From: Anaerolineales bacterium
GTDB taxonomy: Bacteria; Chloroflexota; Anaerolineae; Anaerolineales; Villigracilaceae
Assembly (NCBI GenBank): GCA_029933275.1
Contig: JAOZOM010000048.1
Location: forward strand, 1-10,741
Direction: 5' to 3'
DNA: 10,741 nucleotides
This document shows positions 1 to 7,125 of the stretch, in pieces. Below the pieces are notes generated by a model. It searched no databases. It had not been told where the DNA came from and saw nothing but the letters and a program-made list of their open reading frames with translations. The position numbers were made by a program, and so were the translations under genes. The number at the start of each line of letters is the position of its first letter. The first letter of the stretch is position 1.

Positions 1-99
1 CCAAAAGCAAAGCGTAAGGTTTTAGTCTTTTTTGCTTTGAGATTCATTATTGGAAGTTTATCGTTACGAAAATCTAGTTTTAGATGGAAGGGTAAAAAA

Positions 100-1521
100 A
101 TGTTTAGGCGTTATTCTGTCAACTTTGAGTTATTCTCTATTTTCTTAGATGGATTCTCTGTATTTGTTGCGCTTGTTTTGACTAGCTTTGCGCACCTCTG
201 GTTAGCTGGATTTTTGTTTTTTACAAAAAAAATCTGCAACTTGGAACTGCCGATTTTTTATTATGCGGTTTTTCCCGTGATATGGATTTATCTTAATCTC
301 GGTTTGTCTTTATATGATGGGCGCAAGAATATGCGCTATGCAGACGAATTTTTGCGGCTAATTTTGAGCTCCCTTTTAGCAACAATCAGTTTAGCGGGGT
401 TACTTTATTTTGTCCCGACTGTTTTCGCTCGTTCATTATTTATCGTGTTCATATTAATCGCCATTTTTTTTATGGGAATATGGCGGGTTTTTATCCGTCT
501 TTATTGGCGGAAACAGTATTCGCATAAACAAGAACTACGGCGTATATTAATTGTAGGCTGTGGAAATACTGGACGAAAAGTAGCCTCCCAGTTCACTCGC
601 CCGCCAGCGTCAAATTTGGAGATAGTCGGCTTTTTGGATGATGACCCTGAAAAATTAAAAAATACGCCTGATATTCTCGGCTCAACAAATGACCTTGAAA
701 GAGTGGTTGATTTTTACAATGTCAATATCTTGGTCATTGCGCTTCCGGCGAGAGCTTTTTCACTTGAATCTAATATTGTGGATCGGTTGCGGATGAAACC
801 CGTGAAAATCTGGATTGTCCCTAATGCACATCGCCTATCATTATTTCAATGTGATGTTATTGATCATTTATCGTCTGTCGGTGTCCCGCTTATTGATGTT
901 CGCGCTCCCTCCATCTCTGATGAGCAGCGATTGCACAAACGTATCTTTGACCTTATCGTCTCCTCGGCGATGATTACCGTCACATTGCCTTTTATGATCC
1001 TTATCGCTATATTGGTTAAATTGGATAGCCCGGGTCCAATCTTCTTTCGACAGAAACGGGTCGGGGAGAATACGCAACCTTTTGAGATGCTCAAATTCCG
1101 CACGATGGTTCAAAATGCCGAGAAACTCGCCTCTCAAGTTGTAAAAACCGATGAGCGAGGTAATACTTTGCATAAACATCGTAACGATCCGCGTATTACC
1201 CGACTTGGTCACTTTTTAAGACGCTACAGTCTTGACGAACTTCCTCAGGCATTTAACGTATTGCTTGGGCAAATGAGTCTGGTTGGTCCGAGACCAGAAA
1301 TGCCTTATTTGGTAGAAAAATATAAAAGCTGGCAATATGTACGCTTTACCCTGCCTCAGGGCATGACCGGCTGGTGGCAAATCACGGGACGAAGCGATAA
1401 ACCCATGCACCTTAATACTGAAGACGATTTGTATTATATAGAAAATTATTCAATCTGGTTGGATATCAAGATTATCTTGAAAACAGTCAATATCGTCATC
1501 TCAGGGCGAGGTGCCTATTAG
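100..1521 (+). CDS. Undecaprenyl-phosphate sugar phosphotransferase (polyprenyl glycosylphosphotransferase, WbaP/EpsE-like)
   Basis: This inner-membrane enzyme transfers a sugar-1-phosphate from a nucleotide sugar to undecaprenyl phosphate, the first committed step of a lipid-linked exopolysaccharide or O-antigen repeat unit. The 473-residue product has hydrophobic segments at about 11-40, 51-71, 87-105 and 111-132. A Rossmann-like CoA-binding-type domain follows (GCGNTG at 153-158), then another membrane-associated segment at about 282-307. The C-terminal bacterial sugar transferase domain shows KFRTM (332-336), SLDELPQ (377-383), GPRP (396-399) and MTGWWQITGRSD (422-433). Length and domain order are normal for the family. 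ATG at 100 is preferred because GGAAGGG (86-92) lies 7 bases upstream; the frame is open to the left edge, so TTG at 37 or earlier is possible. The sugar (glucose, galactose or other) cannot be decided. It is the first visible gene of the plus-strand cluster. Confidence 0.93.
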   Translation: MFRRYSVNFELFSIFLDGFSVFVALVLTSFAHLWLAGFLFFTKKICNLELPIFYYAVFPVIWIYLNLGLSLYDGRKNMRYADEFLRLILSSLLATISLAGLLYFVPTVFARSLFIVFILIAIFFMGIWRVFIRLYWRKQYSHKQELRRILIVGCGNTGRKVASQFTRPPASNLEIVGFLDDDPEKLKNTPDILGSTNDLERVVDFYNVNILVIALPARAFSLESNIVDRLRMKPVKIWIVPNAHRLSLFQCDVIDHLSSVGVPLIDVRAPSISDEQRLHKRIFDLIVSSAMITVTLPFMILIAILVKLDSPGPIFFRQKRVGENTQPFEMLKFRTMVQNAEKLASQVVKTDERGNTLHKHRNDPRITRLGHFLRRYSLDELPQAFNVLLGQMSLVGPRPEMPYLVEKYKSWQYVRFTLPQGMTGWWQITGRSDKPMHLNTEDDLYYIENYSIWLDIKIILKTVNIVISGRGAY

Positions 1522-1561
1522 TGGATATGAAACCGCGCCGCGCGTGGTTTGGGCTTGCCTG
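1521..1561 (+). repeat. Dispersed 3'-end repeat, copy A
   Basis: It begins on the last base of the sugar transferase stop codon with GTGGATATGAAACCG, followed by a CG-rich core and GGGCTTGCC. Counted by hand without gaps, it matches 32 of 38 bases of the copy on the minus strand at 7079-7116 and 29 of 41 bases of the copy at 6969-7009. It contains an inverted repeat, AAACCGCGC (1530-1538) and GCGTGGTTT (1542-1550), a 9-pair stem with one G-T pair and a 3-base loop. No clear T-run follows, so termination is possible but not typical. Confidence 0.6.
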
Positions 1562-1629
1562 TTGTAAACAAGCGGATACTTAGTGTGAGCAGAAAAGTAG
1601 CAAAAGAAATTACTCTAGGAGATAATACA

Positions 1630-2448
1630 ATGCATCAAGAAGAAAATCTGCTAATTTTTCTACATATCGTTAAAGCAGGTGGAACCTCCCTAAGGTGGGC
1701 ATTGGAAGAGCAATTTCCTTGCAAGAATGTTTTGAGATGCTACGAATCAAAAGGATGTACACTTGATCAGGTTTCTGCAATTCCAGAGAAAAAGAGAAAA
1801 AAGTTTCAGTTTTTTGTTTCTCACTATAGTTTCGGCACTCACGAACTTTTTCCTCAGCCAGCCTCGTATATTACTATGTTACGCGAGCCGATTGCTCGGT
1901 CAATTTCTCAATACTATTCATTTATTTATGAAGATCCCAAAGGTAAATGGAACAATAGTGTACGTAGTATTGCCGGCTATATTCATAATATGAAAAGAAT
2001 AAAACATGATAATTTACAGCTTCGATATATTGCAAATCTTTTGCAGGAAGAGGAATTGACCCCCAACCATCTGGAGATTGCTAAAGCTAATCTGGAAAAT
2101 CACTTTTCAGCAGTTGGTATCACAGAAAGATTCGAAGAATCGCTTGCTCTATTTAGCAAGGTCTTTGGATGGAAAAAGTTAACCTATGTACGGCGAAATA
2201 TCACAAAATCTAAACCGGTTGACTTTCGCTTAGAGCCCGATTTGTTGAAATTGCTGAATAAGCATAACGAATTGGATTTAGCTCTATATGAATTTTGCTT
2301 ATCTCTTTTTGATTCTGAATTAGAAAAACATAAGGTTTGTTTTACAAATATCAACTCGGCACAGCAAAACACAATGATGACTAAAGGGCAGCTATATTTC
2401 AGAAGGGCTTTTAGAAAGGTGCAGAGAAAAATACTTCGATTGCCGTGA
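1630..2448 (+). CDS. Sulfotransferase family 2 protein (PAPS-dependent, probably glycan sulfation)
   Basis: It probably transfers sulfate from PAPS to a hydroxyl or amino group of the glycan made by this locus. The 272-residue product has the 5'-phosphosulfate-binding loop HIVKAGGTSL (12-21, lysine 15), the family SHYSFG element (64-69) and the 3'-phosphate-binding motif TMLREPIARSISQYY (82-96, with Arg85 and Ser93). These match the Sulfotransfer_2 / heparan-sulfate-type fold. No signal peptide or membrane span is visible, so it should act in the cytoplasm. ATG 1630 is chosen because TAGGAGAT (1616-1623) precedes it; a TTG at 1549 in the same frame has no such site and would begin inside the repeat after the previous gene. 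The gene is visibly richer in A+T than asnB downstream, hinting at separate acquisition. The acceptor is unknown. Confidence 0.85.
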   Translation: MHQEENLLIFLHIVKAGGTSLRWALEEQFPCKNVLRCYESKGCTLDQVSAIPEKKRKKFQFFVSHYSFGTHELFPQPASYITMLREPIARSISQYYSFIYEDPKGKWNNSVRSIAGYIHNMKRIKHDNLQLRYIANLLQEEELTPNHLEIAKANLENHFSAVGITERFEESLALFSKVFGWKKLTYVRRNITKSKPVDFRLEPDLLKLLNKHNELDLALYEFCLSLFDSELEKHKVCFTNINSAQQNTMMTKGQLYFRRAFRKVQRKILRLP

Positions 2449-2588
2449 TGTTTCATAGAACACTTTCTTTGCGACAGATTACTTTTAACAGCACTCAAGC
2501 TGAATTCAAGTGCGATGCAAGGCTTTTCATCCAATAAGAGAATCGCGCGAGGTGTAATGAATGAATAATTTTGCTGGAGGTAGAACTT

Positions 2589-3644
2589 ATGTGGTTAGGC
2601 GATAAACTCTCTGAGTATCACCCAGTGGTTGGACGATGCTTAATCCCAAATATAGACGGGCAGTTGACGCATCCGGAATGGGGTGATTATTCTGTGCAGG
2701 CGAATAGCTACGGCTTTCGTTGCAATCATGAATTTTTGCCCGCCAAAGAGCCGGGAATCCGCCGTATTTTGCTTTTTGGGGATTCAAATGCTTTTGGTGA
2801 TGGTGTCGCCTATGAGACTGGCTTTGCGGGCGGACTGGAGGTGTTGCTCCCTAATGTGGAAATTTACAATTTTGCAATGGCAGGATTTGCTGTAGATCAG
2901 CAATATCTGTGTTATCAGGAAATCGGCAGAAAATTTGACCACGACCTTGTTATCATTGCGCCTACAGTTGAAACCATTCGGAAGATAACGGCTCATTTTA
3001 TCTTGGCGCGAGATGAAAATCTTGAGCAACGGTGTTTAGAGAAACCTTATTATGATGTGATTGATGGTAAGTTGACGCGAGGGCATGTGCCGCCTCGGGA
3101 AGAATATATCGATATAAAGACGCTTTCAGATGCAGATAAGGGAAAAGTGTATAAGGCAAATCCATTTGCGGATATAAGGAAATTGCTTGATAAAACCCGC
3201 CCGGTGAAAAAACCGAAAAAAAGATTGCGAATTGTGGATAATCTGAATTATTTGTTGAAGAAATCGCCAATCAAGAGAACCATCACGAAGGTACGCCCCT
3301 ATCCGGAATATGATAATCCAGAGACACCTGCATGGAAAATTATGCGTGCTATTCTATCTGAATGGTCTGAAGCAAGCGAAAAGCCGATATTGATTGTTCC
3401 TTTGCCTAGTTTTATTTATGTAAAGGAGCGAGCAGATGCCAGAAATTATCAAATGCGTTTCAAGGAAGTTGAAAAAGAAACCGCTTTTTCAATATACGAC
3501 CCTCTCCGCGACTTACAAAAACTTTCGCTGAAGAAACGTAGAGAGCTATATTACCTTGAAGGACATCTGACCCCTCAAGGGCATACTTGGATGGCAAAGA
3601 AAATAGCACCGCAGGTAAAAAAAATATTAAAACGCTCAAAATAG
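2589..3644 (+). CDS. SGNH/GDSL-fold hydrolase or acyltransferase, active site partly non-canonical
   Basis: The 351-residue protein has the SGNH layout: RILLFGDSNAFGDGV with nucleophile Ser66 (GDS 64-66), block II NFAMAGFAVDQQ (94-105), and a C-terminal EGHLTPQGH (324-332) where the catalytic His is expected. It resembles SGNH proteins of polysaccharide loci that begin with a 'HPVVGRCLIPN'-type segment. Two positions deviate. Block III reads IIAPTVETIRK (about 122-132) and lacks the usual Asn-Asp, and the acidic residue before His326 is Glu rather than Asp. There is no signal peptide, so a cytoplasmic role such as acyl transfer or removal on a carrier or sugar is plausible; this is inference. 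ATG 2589 is preferred over TTG 2571 because CTGGAGG (2574-2580) sits 8 bases upstream. It lies 140 bases after the sulfotransferase gene and 140 before the ACP gene. Confidence 0.78.
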   Translation: MWLGDKLSEYHPVVGRCLIPNIDGQLTHPEWGDYSVQANSYGFRCNHEFLPAKEPGIRRILLFGDSNAFGDGVAYETGFAGGLEVLLPNVEIYNFAMAGFAVDQQYLCYQEIGRKFDHDLVIIAPTVETIRKITAHFILARDENLEQRCLEKPYYDVIDGKLTRGHVPPREEYIDIKTLSDADKGKVYKANPFADIRKLLDKTRPVKKPKKRLRIVDNLNYLLKKSPIKRTITKVRPYPEYDNPETPAWKIMRAILSEWSEASEKPILIVPLPSFIYVKERADARNYQMRFKEVEKETAFSIYDPLRDLQKLSLKKRRELYYLEGHLTPQGHTWMAKKIAPQVKKILKRSK

Positions 3645-3667
3645 AAACTGGCAACCTGACAGTTTCT
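3643..3667 (+). terminator. Possible intrinsic terminator after the SGNH gene
   Basis: AGAAACTG (3643-3650) and CAGTTTCT (3660-3667) form a perfect 8-pair stem with a 9-base loop, starting inside the stop codon. The following bases (TAGTTTGTCTTC) are only moderately T-rich, so termination may be partial. If it works, the ACP-asnB-nadE genes would need their own promoter in the following 117 bases, where I see no convincing -35/-10 pair. Confidence 0.4.
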
Positions 3668-3784
3668 TAGTTTGTCTTCGTATCACCTTGAGCCGTAAAA
3701 ATGCCTAAAAACTTTGCGTGAAGTGAAGAAACACTGAATGTGGATTATTAGGTCGCTGGAATAAAAAAACAACGGAGGTTTTGA

Positions 3785-4030
3785 ATGTCTAAAGTAGAAA
3801 ATAAAATTCGCCAGTTCTTGATTGAGAACTTTGTCCTCAGTGATCAAGTGGATGAAATGGGATTTGACGAATCCCTTTTAGAAAAGGGCGTAATTGATTC
3901 AACCGGAGTCTTGGAGTTGGTCTTTTTTCTTGAAGAACAATTTGGAATTGAAGTCGATACTTCGGAGGTTCTCCCTGAGAACTTTGATTCGATTAATCGC
4001 CTTGCTGCTTATGTGCGACAAAAGCAATAA
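3785..4030 (+). CDS. Acyl carrier protein (phosphopantetheine-binding)
   Basis: This 81-residue acidic protein is a stand-alone acyl/peptidyl carrier. The attachment site is in GVIDSTGVLELV, with Ser39 expected to carry 4'-phosphopantetheine. The motif is DST where fatty-acid ACPs have DSL. Helix II and the following FFLEEQFGIEV segment match the carrier fold, and the length is typical. GGAGG (3774-3778) lies 6 bases before the ATG. The gene lies directly upstream of asnB and near a nadE-like gene and an AMP-forming ligase, not next to fatty acid synthesis genes. It is therefore probably a dedicated carrier that tethers an acyl or aminoacyl intermediate for this locus. Carriers of this kind occur with acyl-AMP ligases and amidotransferases in EPS clusters; the actual load is unknown. 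Confidence 0.92.
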   Translation: MSKVENKIRQFLIENFVLSDQVDEMGFDESLLEKGVIDSTGVLELVFFLEEQFGIEVDTSEVLPENFDSINRLAAYVRQKQ

Positions 4031-4076
4031 ACCCATTTTGCATAAATTTAAATTTGCAATAAGGGTTTCAGCCCTT
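4031..4076 (+). promoter_or_regulatory. Competing hairpins between ACP and asnB
   Basis: GGG at 4063-4065 can pair in two exclusive ways. One structure pairs ACCC (4031-4034) with GGGT (4063-4066) around an inner stem TTGCA (4038-4042) / TGCAA (4055-4059). The other is a small hairpin, AAGGG (4061-4065) / CCCTT (4072-4076) with a 6-base loop, ending 8 bases before the asnB GAGGT ribosome-binding site. Either could modulate asnB translation or mRNA decay. This is a structural observation only; the stems are short. Confidence 0.3.
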
Positions 4077-4092
4077 TAAAAAACGAGGTAGC

Positions 4093-6003
4093 ATGTGTGG
4101 AATTGCGGGCAAGATAAATCTTAAGAAAAGTCAACCGATAGACCCAATGTTGATTTATAAGATGTTGGCAGCCATTCATCATCGCGGTCCGGATGAGAAA
4201 GGCGTTTATGCAAACGCGCAGATTGGTTTGGGGAGTGCTCGTTTGTCCATTATCGATTTGGTTAGCGGGAAACAGCCTATCAGCAACGAAGATGGCTCGA
4301 TCTGGGTGGTGTTCAATGGTGAAATTTATAACTATATTGAATTGCGTGCAGAGTTGGAGTCCGCAGGGCATGTCTTTCGTACCCAAAGCGACACCGAAGT
4401 TTTGGTTCATCTTTACGAGGAGCGAAAATCGGATTGGTTGCTTCGGCTAAATGGGCAATTTGCGATTGCTTTATGGGATCAACGAGAAGAGACGTTGATT
4501 TTGGCTCGCGATCGATTTGGGATACGACCAATTTATTACACCGAAAAAGAGAATTTTCTTCTTTTTGCTTCTGAAGCGAAAGCCCTTTTCGCACACCCCG
4601 GCATTGAGCCGGAGATTGATCCTATTTCTCTCGCACAGATTTTTACTTTTTGGACTACGCTTACTTCCCGTTCCAGTTTTCGGCATATCAAAAGTGTGCC
4701 GCCCGGTCATTATGCCAAGATAAAAAGGGGAAAGGTAGAGGTTAATCGTTACTGGCAATTGGATATGGCGTTGAATCAAGATGCGCCAAAATCGCTCAAC
4801 GAAGCGGCGGAAGAGCTTCGCTGGCTTTTGAACGATTCCATCCGCTTGCGCTTGCGCTCGGATGTGCCAGTCGGCTCTTATCTTAGCGGCGGATTAGATT
4901 CTTCTAGTATTAGCGCATTAGCCAGCCAGCAGGCTAAATCAAGATTGAAGACCTTTAGCATCGCTTTTAGCGACCAGTTATTTGATGAATCCCAGCATCA
5001 AACCCGAACGAACGAACACCTCGATATTGATAATCGCACTATTCATTCTACGCTTGAAGATATTGGCGCGGTGTTCCCTCAAGTAATTGCTCATGCAGAA
5101 ATGCCTTTGCTACGGACGGCTCCTGCTCCGATGTTCTTATTATCCAAGATGGTGCATGAGAGTGGTTTCAAAGTTGTGCTGACCGGCGAAGGTGCAGATG
5201 AAATTTTGGGTGGCTATAATATTTTCAAGGAGGCGAAAATTCGGCGTTTTTGGGCGCGTCAGCCAAACTCCGAGTGTCGTCCCTTGCTTTTGGAGCGTCT
5301 TTATCCTTATTTGAGCAAATCGGCTTTTGGCGGTGTTTACCTGAGAAAATTTTTCGAGAAGAATCTCGGTAACACGGATGATGTTTTCTACTCGCATCGT
5401 CTGCGTTGGGAGAATACATCTCGTTGTTTGCAATTTCTTTCCCCTGAAATTCGAGCGGAGATTAAAGGATACGATCCTTTGGCAGAGTTGGCAGAAAACC
5501 TCCCGCCTGAGTTCGGAAAATGGAATACTTTTGCGCAAGCGCAATACCTTGAAACGACCGTATTCCTCTCTGGATACTTACTTTCTTCTCAGGGAGATCG
5601 GATGGGAATGGCGAACTCGGTGGAGGGGCGGTATCCTTTCCTTGATCCACGTGTGGTTGATTTTTCGGTGGGATTGCCAACGAGCTTCAAGATGCTTGGT
5701 TTGCGTGAGAAAGTGGTTCTAAAGCGCGCCATGCGAGATTTGCTCCCCTCTGAAACAATTAATCGTCATAAACAGCCTTATCGCGCACCGATACGATCTG
5801 TTTTCTTTGGTAAAAGCAGTCCGGCGTATGTAGAGGAGAATCTCTCTTCGCAAAAATTGAAGGAGACAGGGTTCTTTGACGAGAAAAAGGTAGAGAGATT
5901 GAAAACAAAAGGGCGCAGTAGTGGTCGGATTAGTGAAACAGAAGAGATGGCACTTGTTGGCGTTCTCTCTGTTCAGTTATTAAATTCTATGTGGAGGTCC
6001 TAA
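4093..6003 (+). CDS. asnB: Asparagine synthase-type glutamine amidotransferase (AsnB family)
   Basis: It uses glutamine-derived ammonia and ATP to convert a carboxylate into an amide through an acyl-adenylate. The N-terminal Ntn glutaminase domain starts with MCGIAG, so Cys2 becomes the nucleophile after Met removal, and shows ARLSIIDL, NGEIYN and TQSDTEVLVHLYEE. The C-terminal ATP-pyrophosphatase domain has SGGLDSS (265-271), LTGEGADEILGGY and VEGRYPFLDPRVVDF, ending with a KQPYRAP segment where housekeeping enzymes usually have a different lysine-rich motif. The 636 residues fit the longer EPS-associated members. GAGGT (4085-4089) precedes the ATG. The stop overlaps the next start by one base (TAATG), so the two genes are probably translated together. 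Context (ACP, ligase, NadE-like) favours amidation of a locus-specific, perhaps carrier-bound, substrate over free asparagine synthesis. The family call is firm; the substrate is inferred. Confidence 0.93.
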   Translation: MCGIAGKINLKKSQPIDPMLIYKMLAAIHHRGPDEKGVYANAQIGLGSARLSIIDLVSGKQPISNEDGSIWVVFNGEIYNYIELRAELESAGHVFRTQSDTEVLVHLYEERKSDWLLRLNGQFAIALWDQREETLILARDRFGIRPIYYTEKENFLLFASEAKALFAHPGIEPEIDPISLAQIFTFWTTLTSRSSFRHIKSVPPGHYAKIKRGKVEVNRYWQLDMALNQDAPKSLNEAAEELRWLLNDSIRLRLRSDVPVGSYLSGGLDSSSISALASQQAKSRLKTFSIAFSDQLFDESQHQTRTNEHLDIDNRTIHSTLEDIGAVFPQVIAHAEMPLLRTAPAPMFLLSKMVHESGFKVVLTGEGADEILGGYNIFKEAKIRRFWARQPNSECRPLLLERLYPYLSKSAFGGVYLRKFFEKNLGNTDDVFYSHRLRWENTSRCLQFLSPEIRAEIKGYDPLAELAENLPPEFGKWNTFAQAQYLETTVFLSGYLLSSQGDRMGMANSVEGRYPFLDPRVVDFSVGLPTSFKMLGLREKVVLKRAMRDLLPSETINRHKQPYRAPIRSVFFGKSSPAYVEENLSSQKLKETGFFDEKKVERLKTKGRSSGRISETEEMALVGVLSVQLLNSMWRS

Positions 6004-6971
6004 TGTCTATTCTTGCAGAAGCTATGCAAATTCAAGCGGGAGAGGAAGTAGCCCGTCTTTCTAAGTGGATGAAAAATCAAATATTCCATGAATTCAAACG
6101 GCGCGGCGCGGTGATTGGGGTTAGCGGAGGGATTGATTCTGCGGTCTCGTTGGCTTTAGCGGTTCATGCTTTGGGTAAAAACAGAGTGGTCGCATTGGCT
6201 ATGCCGGAGCAAGATTCCAGTCCCGATAGCCAAAAATTAGCAGAAGAAATCTCGGAAAAATTTGGCGTTGAATTAGTCGTCAATGATGTTTTCCCGGCTT
6301 TAGATGCGATGGGATGCTACGATAAACTAGCCGCCTCCATCAAAGAAACTTTTCCCGATTATGACGCAAGTCAGGATAAAATCAAATTGGTTTTACCGAA
6401 TAATTTATTAGAAAAGCCCGGTCTAAATATCTTCTCGCTCGCTCTTTTGCGCCCCGGTCAATTGGAGCAGCGTAAAATTTTATCTCCCAAAGCCTATTTG
6501 GGCATCGTTGCTGCCTCGAATATGAAGCAGCGTATCCGCATGTTGAGTCTCTATTATCATGCCGAGAAACGCAATTATGCCGTCATCGGAACGGCGAATA
6601 AAAACGAGCATGAGCAAGGTTTCTTTGTAAAATATGGGGATGGCGGAGCCGATTTGCAACCCATTCGACATTTGTATAAATCCCAAGTTTATCAACTAGC
6701 ACGCTACCTCGAAGTCCCGCAAGAAATTATTCAGCGCACCCCGACCACCGATACCTACAGCGCGGAAAGCACGCAGGAGGAGTTCTATTTCCGCGTGCCT
6801 TTCGAGTTGCTCGATAAAATTTGGTTGGGGATGGAAGAGGGAATGACAGCAGACGAGGTCGCGAAAGATATGGGCTTAACAGCCGAGCAAGTGCAACGGG
6901 TGATGGATGATTTGACGCAGAAGAAGCGCACCACCGAATATTTGCGGACAATTCCTTTGGCTATTTCTTAG
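6003..6971 (+). CDS. nadE: NadE-family ATP pyrophosphatase (NAD+ synthase-like amide ligase)
   Basis: Family members activate a carboxylate with ATP and attack it with ammonia; true NadE makes NAD+ from deamido-NAD+. The 322-residue product has the N-type pyrophosphatase loop SGGIDSA (41-47), GTANKNE (196-202), YGDGGADLQPI (211-221) and LYKSQVYQLARYL (224-236). There is no CN-hydrolase glutaminase domain, so it would use free ammonia. It is about 50 residues longer than typical ammonia-dependent NadE, with the extra sequence at roughly 105-170. The C-terminal substrate-loop region reads RTPTTDTYSAESTQEEFYF (245-263), lacking the usual ADLxxGQxDE-like pattern. ATG 6003 is chosen over 5991 because GGAGG (5993-5997) is well placed and the codon overlaps the asnB stop. 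Coupling to asnB and the ACP context suggest a paralogue with its own substrate, but ordinary NAD+ synthesis cannot be excluded. Confidence 0.85.
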   Translation: MSILAEAMQIQAGEEVARLSKWMKNQIFHEFKRRGAVIGVSGGIDSAVSLALAVHALGKNRVVALAMPEQDSSPDSQKLAEEISEKFGVELVVNDVFPALDAMGCYDKLAASIKETFPDYDASQDKIKLVLPNNLLEKPGLNIFSLALLRPGQLEQRKILSPKAYLGIVAASNMKQRIRMLSLYYHAEKRNYAVIGTANKNEHEQGFFVKYGDGGADLQPIRHLYKSQVYQLARYLEVPQEIIQRTPTTDTYSAESTQEEFYFRVPFELLDKIWLGMEEGMTADEVAKDMGLTAEQVQRVMDDLTQKKRTTEYLRTIPLAIS

Positions 6972-7009
6972 GATGAAAAACCGCACAGCGCGTGATTTCC
7001 GCTTGGGTG
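6969..7009 (+). repeat. Dispersed 3'-end repeat, copy C
   Basis: It starts on the nadE-like stop codon and matches the copy at 1521-1561 at 29 of 41 ungapped positions. Shared blocks include GGAT, AAACCGC, GCGCGTG, TTT and GCTTG. The end of this copy, GCTTGGGTG (7001-7009), occurs again exactly at 7063-7071. Like the other two copies it lies directly 3' of a gene and in that gene's orientation. Confidence 0.5.
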
Positions 7010-7018
7010 CTGTTTTTT
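6985..7018 (+). terminator. Probable intrinsic terminator of the plus-strand cluster
   Basis: ACAGCGC (6985-6991) pairs with GTGCTGT (7007-7013), seven pairs including one G-T, around a 15-base loop. The last base of the stem begins a run of six T (7013-7018). The hairpin-plus-T-run arrangement, just after the last plus-strand gene and facing a convergent gene, fits a Rho-independent terminator. The long loop makes it weaker than ideal. Confidence 0.55.
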
Positions 7019-7052
7019 AGCATTTTCTGGCGTGAGCATTTCCGTGTTTACG

Positions 7053-7099
7053 CCGCGAATTTGCTTGGGTGGGGATACGCAAGCCAAAAACGCGCGCGG
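7053..7099 (-). terminator. Imperfect hairpin 3' of the minus-strand ligase gene
   Basis: CCGCG (7053-7057) pairs with CGCGG (7095-7099), and GCTTG (7063-7067) with CAAGC (7080-7084), as two nested stems separated by A/T-rich internal loops. Read on the minus strand it lies just downstream of the ligase stop. There is no clean T-run after it, so it may instead be a structured spacer or mRNA 3'-end stabiliser. Confidence 0.35.
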
Positions 7100-7116
7100 T
7101 TCGGTTCCATATCCAC
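7079..7116 (-). repeat. Dispersed 3'-end repeat, copy B
   Basis: On the minus strand this starts GTGGATATGGAACCG (7116-7102), 14 of 15 bases identical to the start of the copy at 1521, and continues through a CG-rich core to GGCTTGC, for 32 of 38 matches in total. It lies 10 bases past the ligase stop codon in the ligase gene's orientation. Plus-strand GGATACG (7072-7078) and CATATCC (7108-7114) bound it as a 7-base inverted repeat with one mismatch (counting complementarity), which could reflect a mobile or structural origin. Confidence 0.6.
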
Positions 7117-7125
7117 AAAAAGGAA

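Noticed and set aside
4..38. Inverted repeat AAAGCAAA / TTTGCTTT at the left edge
   Set aside because: It has an 8-pair A/T-rich stem with no T-run after it on either strand, and the upstream context is missing, so it cannot be called a terminator.
2491..2513. Hairpin GCACT / AGTGC after the sulfotransferase gene
   Set aside because: It has only five pairs, a 13-base loop and no T-run; easily chance.
2184..2534. Minus-strand frame of 116 codons at the sulfotransferase 3' end
   Set aside because: It is mostly antisense to the sulfotransferase; hydrophobic and low-complexity, with no start signal.
5140..5544. Minus-strand frame of 134 codons inside asnB
   Set aside because: It lies fully antisense to strongly conserved AsnB coding sequence; the product has no domain.
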